A DNA stretch of 64,000 nucleotides from Brachionus rotundiformis (lineage: Eukaryota > Rotifera > Eurotatoria > Ploima > Brachionidae): positions 3,747,302 through 3,811,301 of the forward strand of contig JAESIW010000020.1 of NCBI GenBank assembly GCA_016802295.1, read 5' to 3'. Each line of letters opens with the position of its first letter. Within the stretch, counting starts at the first letter, position 1. The position numbers and the translations under genes are program-made. The notes under the pieces are model-generated. The model worked only from the letters and a program-made list of their open reading frames with translations, did no database searches and had not been told where the DNA came from. Shown piece after piece: positions 33,466 to 45,378 of this stretch.

Positions 33466-34483
33466 ATCTGAATTAAAGTTCTGGTCAAAAAATAACCAAA
33501 TAAAAGTGTTACTTATTAAATATCTAATGGTAAAAAGGAGGAATTAGAGCCAATTGTATTTAATTTTAATATGAAAAATGCTTATTTTTCAAAAATTTTA
33601 TTCAATTAATAAAAATGTTTAAAATTTAATTTAGAAAAAAAAGTTTAAAAAAACGATGCATGATTAGTAGCATTTATTCTTAGATGGTTGTATAATGATA
33701 TAGTGGCATCCGTAAGATAGTCAGCCAATCGAGTTTTTTAGAAAAACAATTTGATTAATTAGTCTTTGGAAAAAACGACAATTAGACAAAATTTATGACT
33801 TAGAATTAAATTGTTCTTTTTTCCATCAGACACGCACTCGCACAGCCGCTCACTCTCATTCGCCCAAAAACGAACAGGCACGATTTTTAACCTAAAATTG
33901 GTACAACATTGATACATTTAGAAAAAAAAAATAGGTAAATAAAGATAATAAAGAAAACATTGCAATCAAAAAAGAAAAAACCAAGAGAAATTCGTCTCCA
34001 AAATGTATCCATAATTGGTCAAAAGCGATTGAAATTTTGTAAAAATTATTTATTAAATATTAAATTGTGAAAATTGTTAATAATTTGTATTTGTTCTTTT
34101 TTCTTTTAAAGTTAATTATATAATTGAATGAAACAATTGAATTAAGTTATTTTTTCTTAAAGTAGAATTAGAACGAATTGGGAAATAAAAATTCCAAATT
34201 TTATTTTGTTCTCAAACAAACAAACAATCAAACAAACACGTAAATGATAAATTTTATAAAGATTGATTTTTTTAGTCAAATTTTGCCAAAGATAAATGAA
34301 GATAGAGATGAAAGAAAGAAAGATGATGAAAAGAAAATAGAAAAAAAAAAAAAAAATTAGTGTTTAGAGAGAGAGATTAAAAAATTTTTTATACATTCAA
34401 ATTAAAATTAATAAAATAGCAATTAAATGTCTTTCTCAAAAATTAGTTGTGTCGTTTTTAAGTCTAATTAATCTACGTACACA
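33466..34483. other. 3' flank of the G-beta gene
   Basis: Probably largely the 3' UTR of the G-beta gene on the minus strand. It contains a G+C-richer CA/CT stretch at about 33830-33890 and an A/G-rich tract at 34300-34380. No coding frame. Confidence 0.4.
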
Positions 34484-35669
34484 CTAGTTCCAAATTTTCA
34501 AAAAGCTGTCCCAAGATCCAGTCGCCACGGCCATGCCGTCCTCTGTTACGCCCAAACAACTAACACGATTATCGTGACCTGCCAGAACACCTTGTTAAAA
34601 ATAAAAAATTATTTTTTGTTTCAATTTATTGTTTAGGTTTTAAATAAAATTGAATTATTTTTCTAAATTTTTTATTAAAAGTAAACCCTAACTCTAACCC
34701 TAATTGTAGCCGTAGCCGTAGCCGTAGCCGTAGCCATAGTGGTAGTTTACCTGCTCGCTCGAGTCTGAGGGTGTCCCAGACATTGCAGTTGAAATCGTCG
34801 TATCCAGCCAAGAGGAGACGACCGCTCTTGGAAAAGGCGACCGATGTGATGCCGCAAATAATGTTATCGTGCGAGTACATGCCAATCTCTTGGTCGGCCC
34901 TGATGTCGAACAAGCGACACGTAGCGTCGTCGGAGCCGGTGGCAAAAACGTATCCGTTTGGGAAAAATGTGACCGCGTTTATGTCGGACTCGTGTCCGGG
35001 AAATGTTTGCTTGCAGAGGCCCTCGCGTATGTCCCAAAGTTTGGCGGAGGCATCGCATGCACCTGAAACGAAGGTCTTGAAATCGGGCGATAGAGACAGC
35101 GACATTACGTCGCCGGTGTGGCCTTGAAACGAGATTATCTGCTGGCCGGTCTCGATGTCCCACAGGGCGCAGGTCATGTCGCCCGAGCTCGTCACTATTT
35201 GGTTATCGTCTATGAAACGGCAGCAGGACAAGTAGCCCGTGTGTCCGGGCAGCTCGCGGCTCACTCTGACGTTTCCTTCGCGCGTCTTCAGACTGTAAAT
35301 GGAACATATGTTATCGAGGCCACCGCATGCCACAAAGCTGCCTGAGGGCGCGTATGCACAAGTCATTACCCAACTTGAACGCAGAGGAATGGCGTGAACC
35401 TTGTTAGTGGTGTACGAGTCCCAGACGATTAGCTTGCCGTCCTGGGAGGCCGAGACCAGGTTACGCGAGTCCGAGCCCCAGTGCATTGCGTATATTTTGG
35501 CCAAGTGGCCGCGCAATGTGCGCCTCGCCCGCATCTGTATTCGACCCACGGGCTCCAAACTCTGCGCTGTCTGAATCAACGTCGTGTCGCACGCTGCCTT
35601 GCGCGCGTCCCGTATCTGATTCTTCAACGCTTCGGCCTCTTGCCTCAACTGTTCGATCTCTGTTGCCAT
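34484..35669 (-). CDS. GNB1: Heterotrimeric G-protein beta subunit (Gβ1-4 type)
   Basis: The beta subunit pairs with G-gamma at the inner face of the plasma membrane and relays GPCR signals. Exon 1 35669-34751 and exon 2 34590-34484 (160-bp intron, phase 1) give 341 residues. An N-terminal coiled coil (EIEQLRQEAEALKNQIRDAR) precedes seven WD40 blades, with repeated GH..D and LWD/VWD/IWN ends. Strings such as RRTLRGHLAKIYAMHW and FVSGACDASAKLWDIREG are almost unchanged from vertebrates. The end LKIWN, in exon 2, is canonical. The coding part is far richer in G+C than the window, consistent with strong codon selection. The antisense frames here are shadows. Confidence 0.96.
34683..34735. repeat. 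Telomere-like and (GTAGCC)5 repeats in the G-beta intron
   Basis: Inside the 160-bp intron, 34683-34704 reads as imperfect CCCTAA telomere-type repeats (AACCCTAACTCTAACCCTAA). It is directly followed by five perfect copies of GTAGCC (34706-34735). The pair is flanked by GTAAAC-type inverted hexamers near 34681 and 34745. Simple-sequence expansion is the plain reading. Confidence 0.8.
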
Positions 35670-36620
35670 TTTTTATTAACAAGTATTGGGTCTGGTTTCA
35701 ATCTCAATTTGTGATCGGGTTTCGGGTTTTAGCTAGTACACGATTGACTATGTATAAATATATCCAATCTAAATTCCCAATATTTGCATTAAATCGGCCA
35801 CAATCAAGACTTTTTATTAAGAGTTAAAATTTGCTTTCCTAATACTTATAAAAATAAAAAAAAATAAAAAAAAAAAGAATCTAAAACACATTCATCCACA
35901 CTCATTTACACACTCTCTCTCACTCTCTCTTTATTCCTCTCTATTTTTTGCATTTCTTCCACATTATCTAGTCTCACAGACTGGCAACACCAATCCTGCT
36001 TTACATGATGCTACTGCTGCTGTCAATGTTCATAATTTTGAACCTAACAAGAAGAAATAACAACAAAAATGAATTTTATATTCAGCATAGAGTATTTGTT
36101 TTATGTTTGGTTTATTGTCGAGCTTAAAATGCAAATTTTAATAATTTATTTTGAAATAGGCTCTTATTGAATGGTAAAAAATTAGTGGTAAACTATAGCG
36201 AGTTCAGCATTATTATAAATATATGCTAATCGAATGCAAATTTAAAACAAAAAATAAAAATTGATTTTTTTTTCCTTTTGAATTTTATTTAGCTATAATT
36301 ATTATTATGATTATTAGTCCTATTATTATTCTGTTTCTCTTCCCTTATCCAATGGACCACGAATAATCCACTCGCATAATTTAATTGTACTCTTTCCGTA
36401 TTTCTTACATATCGACATAAGATAACATGAACTATAATTTATTATTATTTTATTCTAGCTCCACTGAGTGCCAATTATGTTTGTTTTTGTTGTTAGTCTA
36501 ACGCAAAATTGGCAGATATGCTTAATTAGATTATGGATAAATTAGTTTTGCTTTGATTACACAATCAATTTTGATCATTCTTAATTGTTAATTGGGCCTT
36601 TTTGAATCTCTAGCAATCGT
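35670..36620. other. 5' flank of the G-beta gene
   Basis: Promoter side of the G-beta gene. It contains a CACTCTCTCTC-type pyrimidine microsatellite at about 35910-35945, common in metazoan core promoters, and a POU-like octamer pair at 36223-36241. Confidence 0.4.
36223..36241. promoter_or_regulatory. Paired POU-octamer-like sites
   Basis: ATGCTAAT (36223-36230) and ATGCAAAT (36234-36241) are spaced by 3 bp. The second is the canonical octamer and the first is a one-base variant. In A+T-rich DNA such words arise by chance more often, so support is modest. Confidence 0.25.
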
Positions 36621-36626
36621 CACCAT

Positions 36627-36668
36627 AACCCTAGTACAACCCTAATATAACCCTAGATATACCCTAAC
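36627..36668. repeat. Four CCCTA words at exact 11-bp spacing
   Basis: CCCTA starts at 36629, 36640, 36651 and 36662, each preceded by A and mostly by AA. The bases between units differ (GTACAA, ATATAA, GATATA), so this is not a plain tandem repeat. The 11-bp interval is close to one DNA turn. It lies about 1 kb upstream of the G-beta start. Confidence 0.6.
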
Positions 36669-39600
36669 ATGTTGTAACTATTCTCGAAGAACACACACTA
36701 GCATGCAGACTACTCCTCAGGACAGAATTTAGAGATTAGAGCATTAAAAAATATTTTACACTCTTAAGCCAAATTTATCAAATATTACTTCGTATTAAAA
36801 CATAAATAAATATTTTGATGCGACGCTACATAATTGGGGAAAATTTTGACTCCAGGTCTCATTTTTATTTATAGAAAAATTTAATAAGTGGAATATTTGA
36901 TTAATGTAGCAAAAAAAAAATTGCCAAAACATGCCTATAGAGAAAAATCACTAAAAATATGGTATGTTTTGGACATATGCAAAAACAATGTCATGCTAAC
37001 AGAAATATGTTTTTGTATTTAAAAAAAAAGAATAAAAATTATGGCTTACATAATAAACTGATGAGTAGATTTTTTTAATTAAGTAAAAATAATCATCTAA
37101 ATTGATAAAATCGATTCGAAATAAAATTAAATTCAGTGTAGACACATATTTATATGGATATTTCTTAATAATTTAATCCATAAGTGTTGATTTTAAATTG
37201 AGATTTATTTATGTTTTTATTTTTAAATTGATTTTATAAACAATATTGATTTGATGTCCTAATAATTTTTCTTTGATAAGTAAAAAAAATAATTTTTAAA
37301 ATAGAATACATATCAATTAAATTTAGTAAAATTTCTAGCTTTTATTGCTCTAATATGATTGATTATTTTTCCGTAATATAAAAAACTAGAAAAAAAAAAC
37401 ATATTAAAAATTAATGTCTAGGCAAATCAAAAAAATAAAAAAGTCAAAAAATTTGTTTCCTAGTTCTAATTCTATTTCTAATCTTATAAAATATTAGAAA
37501 AATTTTAACTAACCAAAAGAATATTTATTTGACTAAAATTAAAAAAATAATAATCTGATTGAACATAAGTTGTATTTATCTTTGTGATGTAAAGTAAAAT
37601 GGAAATATCCACTTATCTGAGTATCTATCAGGATTCAATACTGAAATATTATTAAAAAATTCACGAATTTTATTTATTAAATTATATCATCTTTACCATC
37701 TCCTGAATCGGGACAATAACCAGGCTTATTAAATTCATCACTTGACTTAATGCAAATCTTCCAGCAATTAAAAAAAAAACCTATTTAAAAATCAGAAAGC
37801 TTAATTTACAAAATTATGGCCAAGATAACTGCTTACAATGCTTGTAAATAATTAACCAAAAATAATTTAAATAAAGAATATTTTAACTAATTTAATGCTC
37901 AAAAATAATTATTAATTTTTAAAAATTGATTAAAAAATGGGTCAAATGTGTCTAGTAATTAATTCCCAGTGAAAGAATAGTAGATTAAAATAATGAAGAA
38001 ACATTTCAGCTAAATTTTTCCATACCTTAGCTAATTATGATATCTTTAAATGAAAAATTTTTAAAGACTTAGTCAACATTTTCATACAGAAAACCTGACT
38101 CTATGACAACAAGATCTGTCTATGAGAACAAGTACTAATTTCAAGACACTGAATTTGAAATTCGCCACTTAATTTACTTTTTTAATTAGAAAATTCAAAC
38201 CTTGGAAATTTTAATTTCCTCTTAAATTTAAATTGGTATCAAAAAGTAAACACAATAAATCGCTAATAAACTAAATCATTTAAAACCAAGACCATAGGAC
38301 CATAAACTAAAATTGTGTTAAAATAAGCAGAAAAATTTTTGAAATATTTCCAAAAAAGCCAATCTTGCCAGATTAAGAGTCTTGAGCACTTTTATTAATT
38401 AGGTCATCCAAGTGGACATTTGAAAAGCATAAATAAGCTTAGCTTAATTTGGCTAAAATAAGACGAATTAGTCGCTTTTTTGCTACCAATCGATCTGTAT
38501 TTCATCAAATTTCTTCAATTAGATGGTAGAATCTAAAATTCACAAAAATAAATATTGAAAATTTTTTCCAAATTATCAAAATTAGATTTCACACAAGAGA
38601 AATTTCTTATTCATATTAAAATTTACGTCATACAGACTCTTTCCCATTTAAATTTCTTAGATTCAAGCTTGTTAAATTTTAATTAAAATTGAAGAAATTT
38701 GTCACCTCTAATGATCCTGCGAAACGATCTCTTTTTCTTGTCTAAAAACGTCGCTTTGCCAAATCTAGGCACCGCGAAAATTGTTCATTGAATAAAATTT
38801 TTTCAGTTTTATATAGATCTATTTTAGCATAGTTAGAAATTGAGTAAAATTAACCACCATATCCTGAAAATAGAGGCGAATCTAGTGATTAAATACATAA
38901 CACTTGAACAACAAAGATAAGTTCCTTTTTTGCTGGTTTTAATTAATGGTAAGAAACACGGATGGTTTTAAATTGTTTGAATATAATTCTTGTCTCACTC
39001 TTAATCCTTGACAGCAATTTTAAAATATCAAAACCTAACTAGAACCCAGATGCAAAGATACTTGAATTATTGGAGTTAATTAAGCTGGTAAAAATCGATC
39101 AATTTTCTCCTAATTATTCAACAAAAAAAAAAAGAAATATTTTTTTTTGATTTCATTTACCTAAGTTATCTTGTTTCTGAACCTAAAATCGATTTAAAAA
39201 ATTTTAATAACAAGACAAAAAATCAATATTTTTTTATAAATATCGCCACAACAACCATTAATAGACACAAAAAAATTCAATTTAGCTCTCAAAGTACCGT
39301 CAAACAAATATTTTTTTTTATTTAAAAAATTAAATTGATTAAAAAAAAATAAAATAAATTTTTGAAATTCAATATGCTAAATTTAAGTAAATATTTGTCC
39401 TTAAAGTTGGATTAATTTTCTTTCTCAATTGTCCGGGCCAACTAAATGCCCAAGCTCATTAGTGGCATGTCCTTTCAAGCTCGATTTGGAGCTCTGTGCC
39501 CTTTTCCCAGCTAAGAAAATTCTTTTGCCAACAAAAAACATACTCAGCCTCAACTGATATTTTATCAAAATGAAACAAGACAAAATGCCGAAGAATTAGC

Positions 39601-40387
39601 TAGACAAAAATCAATTTTTCATAAACTAGAAACAAATCTACTGGGTCATTCATGCAAATTTTATGAATCATCACCATTCACTTAGCTTAGGCCTAGTCTT
39701 ATTTGGCATTCAAATTCATAATTTATGAGTTCTGGCCTGAAAATCGATAATCCCTGCGGCCAAATATGGCTCGAGCTGAAATGGCCGCATGCAAATTCTC
39801 GATCTTTCCTAAAATGTTGAGTGTAAAATTTCTAAAAGTAGAAATCATTTCTTTTCTCTCATCGGTGTTCCTCTCTTTCTCATTTATGAAAATTAATAAA
39901 ATTCTGAAAAAAAAAAGATTAACTAAAAGTAACTGAAGAGCTGTGCCTATCTATTCAAAAATGGTTAATTCTCTTCAGTATTATAATAATTTATATGCCT
40001 TCTTATCAGTGTTCTTTTAAATCAAATTCACTAGAACCATGAAGAAATCGCAGTCTATTTGTGTGATCACTCGTTTGTAGAGCTCTTTTAGGCTCAGATA
40101 ACTCATAGCCTGTTATTATAAATAAATAAATTATGCCTGATAAAGTTTTCCCTTAGAAAATCGATAATATAAATTAGGCAAAGCAAAGCAACGAGCCCGA
40201 GTACATAACCAGAGAGGAATGAATTCAAGACTCACAATCGAGTTGAATAAATAAATTCACATGATATTAATTTTTAGTTCTATATCTAATTTTACTAGTG
40301 TTATCATAAATTAAGAATAGAAATAAATTTTATGAGCCATTTAAAATGCACACACACACATAATGGCAAAGATTTGAGCAACTAATA
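36669..40387. other. Gene desert with possible regulatory islands
   Basis: No coding frame on either strand. Two islands have more balanced base composition: about 39425-39545, and about 39640-39800. The latter has octamers ATGCAAAT near 39652 and 39789 and a GGCC-rich stretch. They could be enhancers of the flanking genes; this is inference from composition only. Confidence 0.35.
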
Positions 40388-40480
40388 GATTAATTTAGTT
40401 CTAGATTATTAGCTTTTGTCGTAGAGGAGCCTGGATGGCGAAACGGGTGCCCTAGACACCCAAATAGAACTAAATTAATC
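40388..40480. other. Perfect 16-bp hairpin with GC-rich structured loop
   Basis: GATTAATTTAGTTCTA (40388-40403) is the exact reverse complement of 40465-40480. The 61-nt loop is unusually G+C rich for this desert and contains its own small hairpin GGGTG/CACCC around CCCTAGA. It could be a structured RNA gene, a tiny inverted-repeat element or chance. The single 16-bp stem is shorter than usual for a microRNA precursor. Confidence 0.45.
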
Positions 40481-42890
40481 ATTGTTAACTTTTGTTTAGT
40501 AGAGAAATCAATTTATTCATATTCTCCTAGTAAGCCGCCTGGAATTTTGGATATATGCTTACTTGTTTCTATGCCCTTGATAAACAGCTTTCAACGAAAG
40601 TTTTCTTGATTTTTAAATTAAATTCTGCACTCTCTGGTGACCTTTTTTAACCATGGAAAAAATTGCGGAAAAAAATCTTGTTGGCTCGATTTGATAAAAT
40701 AAAATGAGAATTATTTAAAATAACTGTAAATTTTTAGAAAGCATTTTAAAATTTCCTATTCCTTAATAGCTAGATAATTTAAAATTTGGCTGATTTTAAT
40801 ATTTTTAATTGTATTCATTTCTAAATAAAGTACTCAAATTATCCACTACAATTTCCCGGTTATATTTTAGGCGTTAATAAATCGTCTATTTTATTTATTT
40901 TTTTACCTTGATTTAAATTTTTCAACCGAGTAAAAGGAAATTATATTTCTTCTAATTGAAAAAAAAATTGCTTCTTAAAATTTTTTGCTTTTATTTTCAT
41001 TCAATAAACTTGTTATAAAATATTGATTTTATTTAAAAATTAAAAAAAAAAATAATTTTAATTCATCAAAAAAGAAACAAAAAAAAAAACAATAATCTTT
41101 GTTAACTGTGATAGATCTTATTTTTGTCGGCACCTAGTCTTAATTTAGCCAGCAAACTAGCTTTGGTTTTAAATTAGTTAAGAACACAATTGGTATCTAG
41201 ATTAATATTAGAGCTGTTGCTATGTAAAATAAAAGTTTTAATGGGATAATATTTCAGAGGGAGTCGAGTATCTGATAACTTCAAAACTTTGGTTATTATT
41301 ACATAATATGTTTTTTTTTCGGAAGAGAAATCGATTCTAAATAAAGCCAGATTTTATTTGCTTTTTACAAGTTACTAATAAAAAAAAGAGAAATCTTTTA
41401 GTTTATGACGTAAATGCCAGTATATGATAGATGCATATTTTCCGTAAGATTTATATTTATTCGAACATTTCTCTTAAATATTTCGATTAGAGAATATCAT
41501 TAATCATTATTGTAAAATCATCAAGAACTCACGGTGATTTTGATTAAGAGTAAATATATTTTATCATCATATTTTATTAGTCATAAATCTAACTATTAAA
41601 TAATAAAATCTGTATTAACATTTTTATCTAGCTTTAATTTCTAATTTTGTTTTATTGCCTCTACAAAGAAAAAAAATTGAAAATTTCTCAAGTATAAAAA
41701 TACATTGTGAATTAATTTTATCGAAAAAGCTTATTAAAATAAAAAATTAATAGTCAGCTAAATGAAATGATAATATTAAGGGATCAAATTAACAAATTTT
41801 GATCATGATTTTCCCATCTGGGCTCAAATATCAATTTAAAATCAGAACTCAAGTTTTAATTTGCTTCCGGATTCACGCCAGAAATAATAACCTGTTTTTA
41901 TATAAAAAATATTCATTTAACAAATGAGTTGGAGTTATTTAAATAATTTTCTTTCTCTAATTTAGACTTACTTGGCATAAAATCTCTTTAAAGGCTTATA
42001 ATAATTAATTTAGTACGCTTTTGCTTAACAAAATCGCTACAATGTTTTCTAAGAACCAAATCAGCCGTTCTCAAAAAGTATTTAAATATAATATTAACCA
42101 ATGTATAAATATAATCTATTAATAGAGCTGAATGTGGCTATAATTAAAACTAAAAGTTAACTAACCAAGTAATATATATTATGAGTAAAAAACGTTTAAT
42201 ACCAAAAATTGATTATTTAATTTAAAATTATTTTCTTTTTATTTCTAGATTATTCTTGATATATTTAGAAAAAAAAATTATCCAAATAAAAAGCCATAAA
42301 TTTTCGAAATTCATGGGCTTGTTGAAAATTTTAGCTTATTAAAAAAAACATCATTTTAATTAAATAGCGCATATTTTTAATTCTAGTCAAAACAAAAGTG
42401 AAATATTTTTTTCAATTAAGAATTCCTTAAATACATTTTTAATTGTTTTTTTTTTAAATTAATATTATTCAAATAAAATATGAATAAACTTAGCATATTG
42501 TTGTAAGAGAGATAAATATAAGTCATAGAGTCGTAGAGTAGCTATCAGCAAAAAATGTAAAAATTATCATCAGAAAAATTGATAAAAATATTGGAAAACT
42601 TTGACTGGTATCTTTACCAATTTTAAATTTAAAACAAAACTTAAAATAAACTAATATAAATTTTTGAATTTATTTATTTACATCAAAAAAATTAAAGATC
42701 TATAATTTTTTATGTAAAACTTTAACAAACAAAATAAAACTAGGAATTCAAATAAAAAAAGTTATTTAAAAAATATTTAAAAATATCAGTTATTCAATTA
42801 ATTTTTGGTAAAAACATAAAATAAACAGCTTAATACTATGAATAATCAACCAAGAGCTTTACTTTTGGCTCTTCGGACCAAAATAATTCT
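40481..42890. other. Gene desert, right part
   Basis: A+T-rich, with no coding frame. The last few hundred bases should be the 3' UTR of the zinc-finger gene on the minus strand. Confidence 0.45.
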
Positions 42891-43937
42891 CTATTGCTTC
42901 GCTTTTAGGATAAGAGCTCCGTCGCTGGTTCTTTCCAAATAAGCATTCGGTTGTCTCATGCACTGATGCTGTCTAATTACGCCTTCGGTGGCAAATCGCT
43001 TATGGCAAAATTCACAATAATGCCTTTTGTTCGAATTTCGTGCCTTTTTTATTGTCCTTTGCTGAACACCGGAAAAAGAACTGGCTAATGAGACTTGATC
43101 CAATCCATTAGATGTAGCTTGAATGCCGTGAGTTTTTATGTGAGATTGCAAATTTGACAATTGAGTAAAGGTTTTGTCACATGTACCAATGTCACACTTG
43201 TACGGTCGCTCACCAGTATGACGTCTTGTGTGCTGCCACAAATGAGACAATTGAGTGAATCGTTTTTCACAAAAATCACAACCATATGGCTTTTCTCCCG
43301 AATGTATCCGAATATGCTGATTTAAGTGAACTTTTTTGCGGAATAGCTTAAAACAATGTGAGCATTTATAAGGCTTTCCTCCATTGTGTTCGTCCGAACT
43401 GCTTGACTCATTCAGCGAGTCTTTCTGCTGCTGCATAGTTTGGTTTGGACAGTCTTGTGGTGACATTGTGTAAAAACTATGCTGATTGACTTGAGTTTGA
43501 TTTTTGATATCAGCATACTGTTGATCTTCTCGGCTTGGATGAGCAGGAATTAATTTTTTGGAATTGTTATTTATCATTTGGCTTGGAACACTCTTGCACT
43601 GATTTTCTTGAATTTGCTGATTTGCCGGAAATACAGCCCGATTATCACGTTCATTTGCCAACAAGAAATTCAGATGATCTTTTTTTTGAAATATGTTCGG
43701 ATCAAATTTAAAAAACAAATTTGTTAATATATCATGATTAAGTGAAGATTGTTGTTGCATGGGATTCGGGGTAGATGTAGCGGCTGGTCCAGCTTGAACC
43801 CGGGAGTCCAACATTGAGCCCCGATTGAAATTATGTATCGTTGATTGGGTGCCCTCTTCATTGGAAAAACGCTGTTGGTAGGCGTTGCCATTGTTTTTGA
43901 TTAACTGAAGGCTCATTAGATCCAAGGTGCTATTCAT
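42891..43937 (-). CDS. C2H2 zinc-finger transcription factor, rotund/lin-29/ZNF384 type
   Basis: A nuclear DNA-binding regulator; relatives time development and specify neurons. Intronless, 348 residues. The N-terminal 187 residues are Gln/Asn/Ser-rich and disordered. Three tandem C2H2 fingers lie at about 192-212 (CSHC..H..H), 220-240 and 248-270. They share the linkers HSGEKPY and HTGERPYKC and the signatures FTQLSHLWQH and FTQLSNLQSH, which mark the rotund/squeeze/LIN-29/ZNF362/384 group. A fourth, separated finger at about 308-326 ends His..Cys (C2HC). Vertebrate relatives carry more fingers, so this is a reduced version. The ATG at 43937 is the first in frame. Confidence 0.85.
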   Translation of the reverse strand: MNSTLDLMSLQLIKNNGNAYQQRFSNEEGTQSTIHNFNRGSMLDSRVQAGPAATSTPNPMQQQSSLNHDILTNLFFKFDPNIFQKKDHLNFLLANERDNRAVFPANQQIQENQCKSVPSQMINNNSKKLIPAHPSREDQQYADIKNQTQVNQHSFYTMSPQDCPNQTMQQQKDSLNESSSSDEHNGGKPYKCSHCFKLFRKKVHLNQHIRIHSGEKPYGCDFCEKRFTQLSHLWQHTRRHTGERPYKCDIGTCDKTFTQLSNLQSHIKTHGIQATSNGLDQVSLASSFSGVQQRTIKKARNSNKRHYCEFCHKRFATEGVIRQHQCMRQPNAYLERTSDGALILKAKQ

Positions 43938-45378
43938 CTTAAATATATCGGTACAAAATTTCTATCATCTCAAGCATATATCTATTGTTATTGCACTATT
44001 CTAGCAAAAAAAAAATAAAAAAAGCGAAAAATTATAAAACTATTTTTGTATTATAATTTTTTATGAGTGAGTTTAATTTATTTTTCGTTTTTTTTCTCCC
44101 TCTCTCGGTCTCTTACATGCCTAGAGAGCTAACATTAAAATATTCGCGAAATTAAGCTTAGAAATCTGAACTAAAGTTAAAGAGGTTGAGTAGAATATTT
44201 TTTCTTAAATGTATTTGGAAAAAACTGGTGCCAGAGCTGGCAGTATTATAAATGCTTATAAAAATGCTTTTTTTCTAAATTTAAATTCATCTTATTTATC
44301 TGTGTGAATTTTCGATCCATAACTTGGATTGATTGCCTTGAATTATTTGGAAAATAAATTCTAATTTAAAGATAATTGAGTTTTTTTTGGTAAAAAGAGC
44401 TTTCATTTTAAGCATTCTAAGTGTTTGTTTACTTAAAAAAAATGCTTAAAATTTTTGAATGAAGTTATGCAATAGTAAAATTTGAAAGCTAATTCCGCGG
44501 AATTTTTTTCTTTGTATCACGTTTTTGCTTACCAAGAAAAAAAGTATTTTTTTTCCTATCTATTTTGTCTAACAAATCGATCTAAATTTAAAATATTCTT
44601 TTTAACAAAAAAAAATTCTAATTATTTAAAATGGCTTTTAAAAAAATTTTCATTTGATAAATTTAGATTTTTATCTGGCAAATTTCAAAAACAATAGATG
44701 GAATATTTGTTCGCGATTGGCTTGTTTATCACGAGAATTCTTACACACTTGGTTTGATCACGTTTAACCAATTTGAACCAGTCAAAATTTACATTTTCAA
44801 TAAAAAGGCTCAAATCTATGAAAATAATTGAAGCTCTGGTTCTTTGAGTTGTCAAAGATGCATTAGACCTAAAATAAAAAAAAATAATTCATGTGTAGCC
44901 TTAAAACACAATTTTCACGATTTAATCAAACTTTATTTTGCTGAAATTTGTAAATATAAAGTATCTATTATTTAAAAATAAAATACAAGTAATGAGCTTT
45001 AAGAGAAAACTTAAAAATTTTGAACTCATTTGTCTTAAAATTAAAGCAACTCTGATGATAGCTCTTTATTAAGCATTTATTTTAGATTTATATATTGGCT
45101 TTACATTTAAATTAGCTTAAACTAACCATTTCAAAAATTAGATGGAACTTTTCCTAAATTAATAGACAAATTACTAAACGTAAAGGTAAAGTTTTATCAA
45201 AATGATTTCCAAATATTTCAATTAAAATCATAGATTTAGAAAATTTTACAATTACATAAAAAAACTTCAATTTTCTTTAAGGTTGATTGCTTGTTCTAAT
45301 TTACGAAGTTAAATTTTCAACTCAATAACAAAAGAAAAAATGAACTTTTAAAAAATTTATTTATTTTAAAATCTATAA
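43938..45378. other. Intergenic, no supported gene
   Basis: Promoter side of the zinc-finger gene, with a CTCCCTCTCTCGGTCTC pyrimidine tract near 44096, followed by A+T-rich DNA. The frame 44482-44697 begins at TTG and is low-complexity. Confidence 0.4.

Noticed and set aside
34700..35827. Several long frames on both strands overlapping G-beta
   Set aside because: Shadow frames of a G+C-rich, highly conserved coding exon; the real gene explains them.
37040..37075. CTGATGAG string as a possible hammerhead ribozyme core
   Set aside because: No matching GAAA box or flanking helices; the word occurs by chance.
40420..40465. tRNA-Leu-like 5' half (GATGGCGAAACGGG) inside the hairpin loop
   Set aside because: No acceptor stem, anticodon arm or T-arm can be completed; resemblance is limited to a D-arm-like word.
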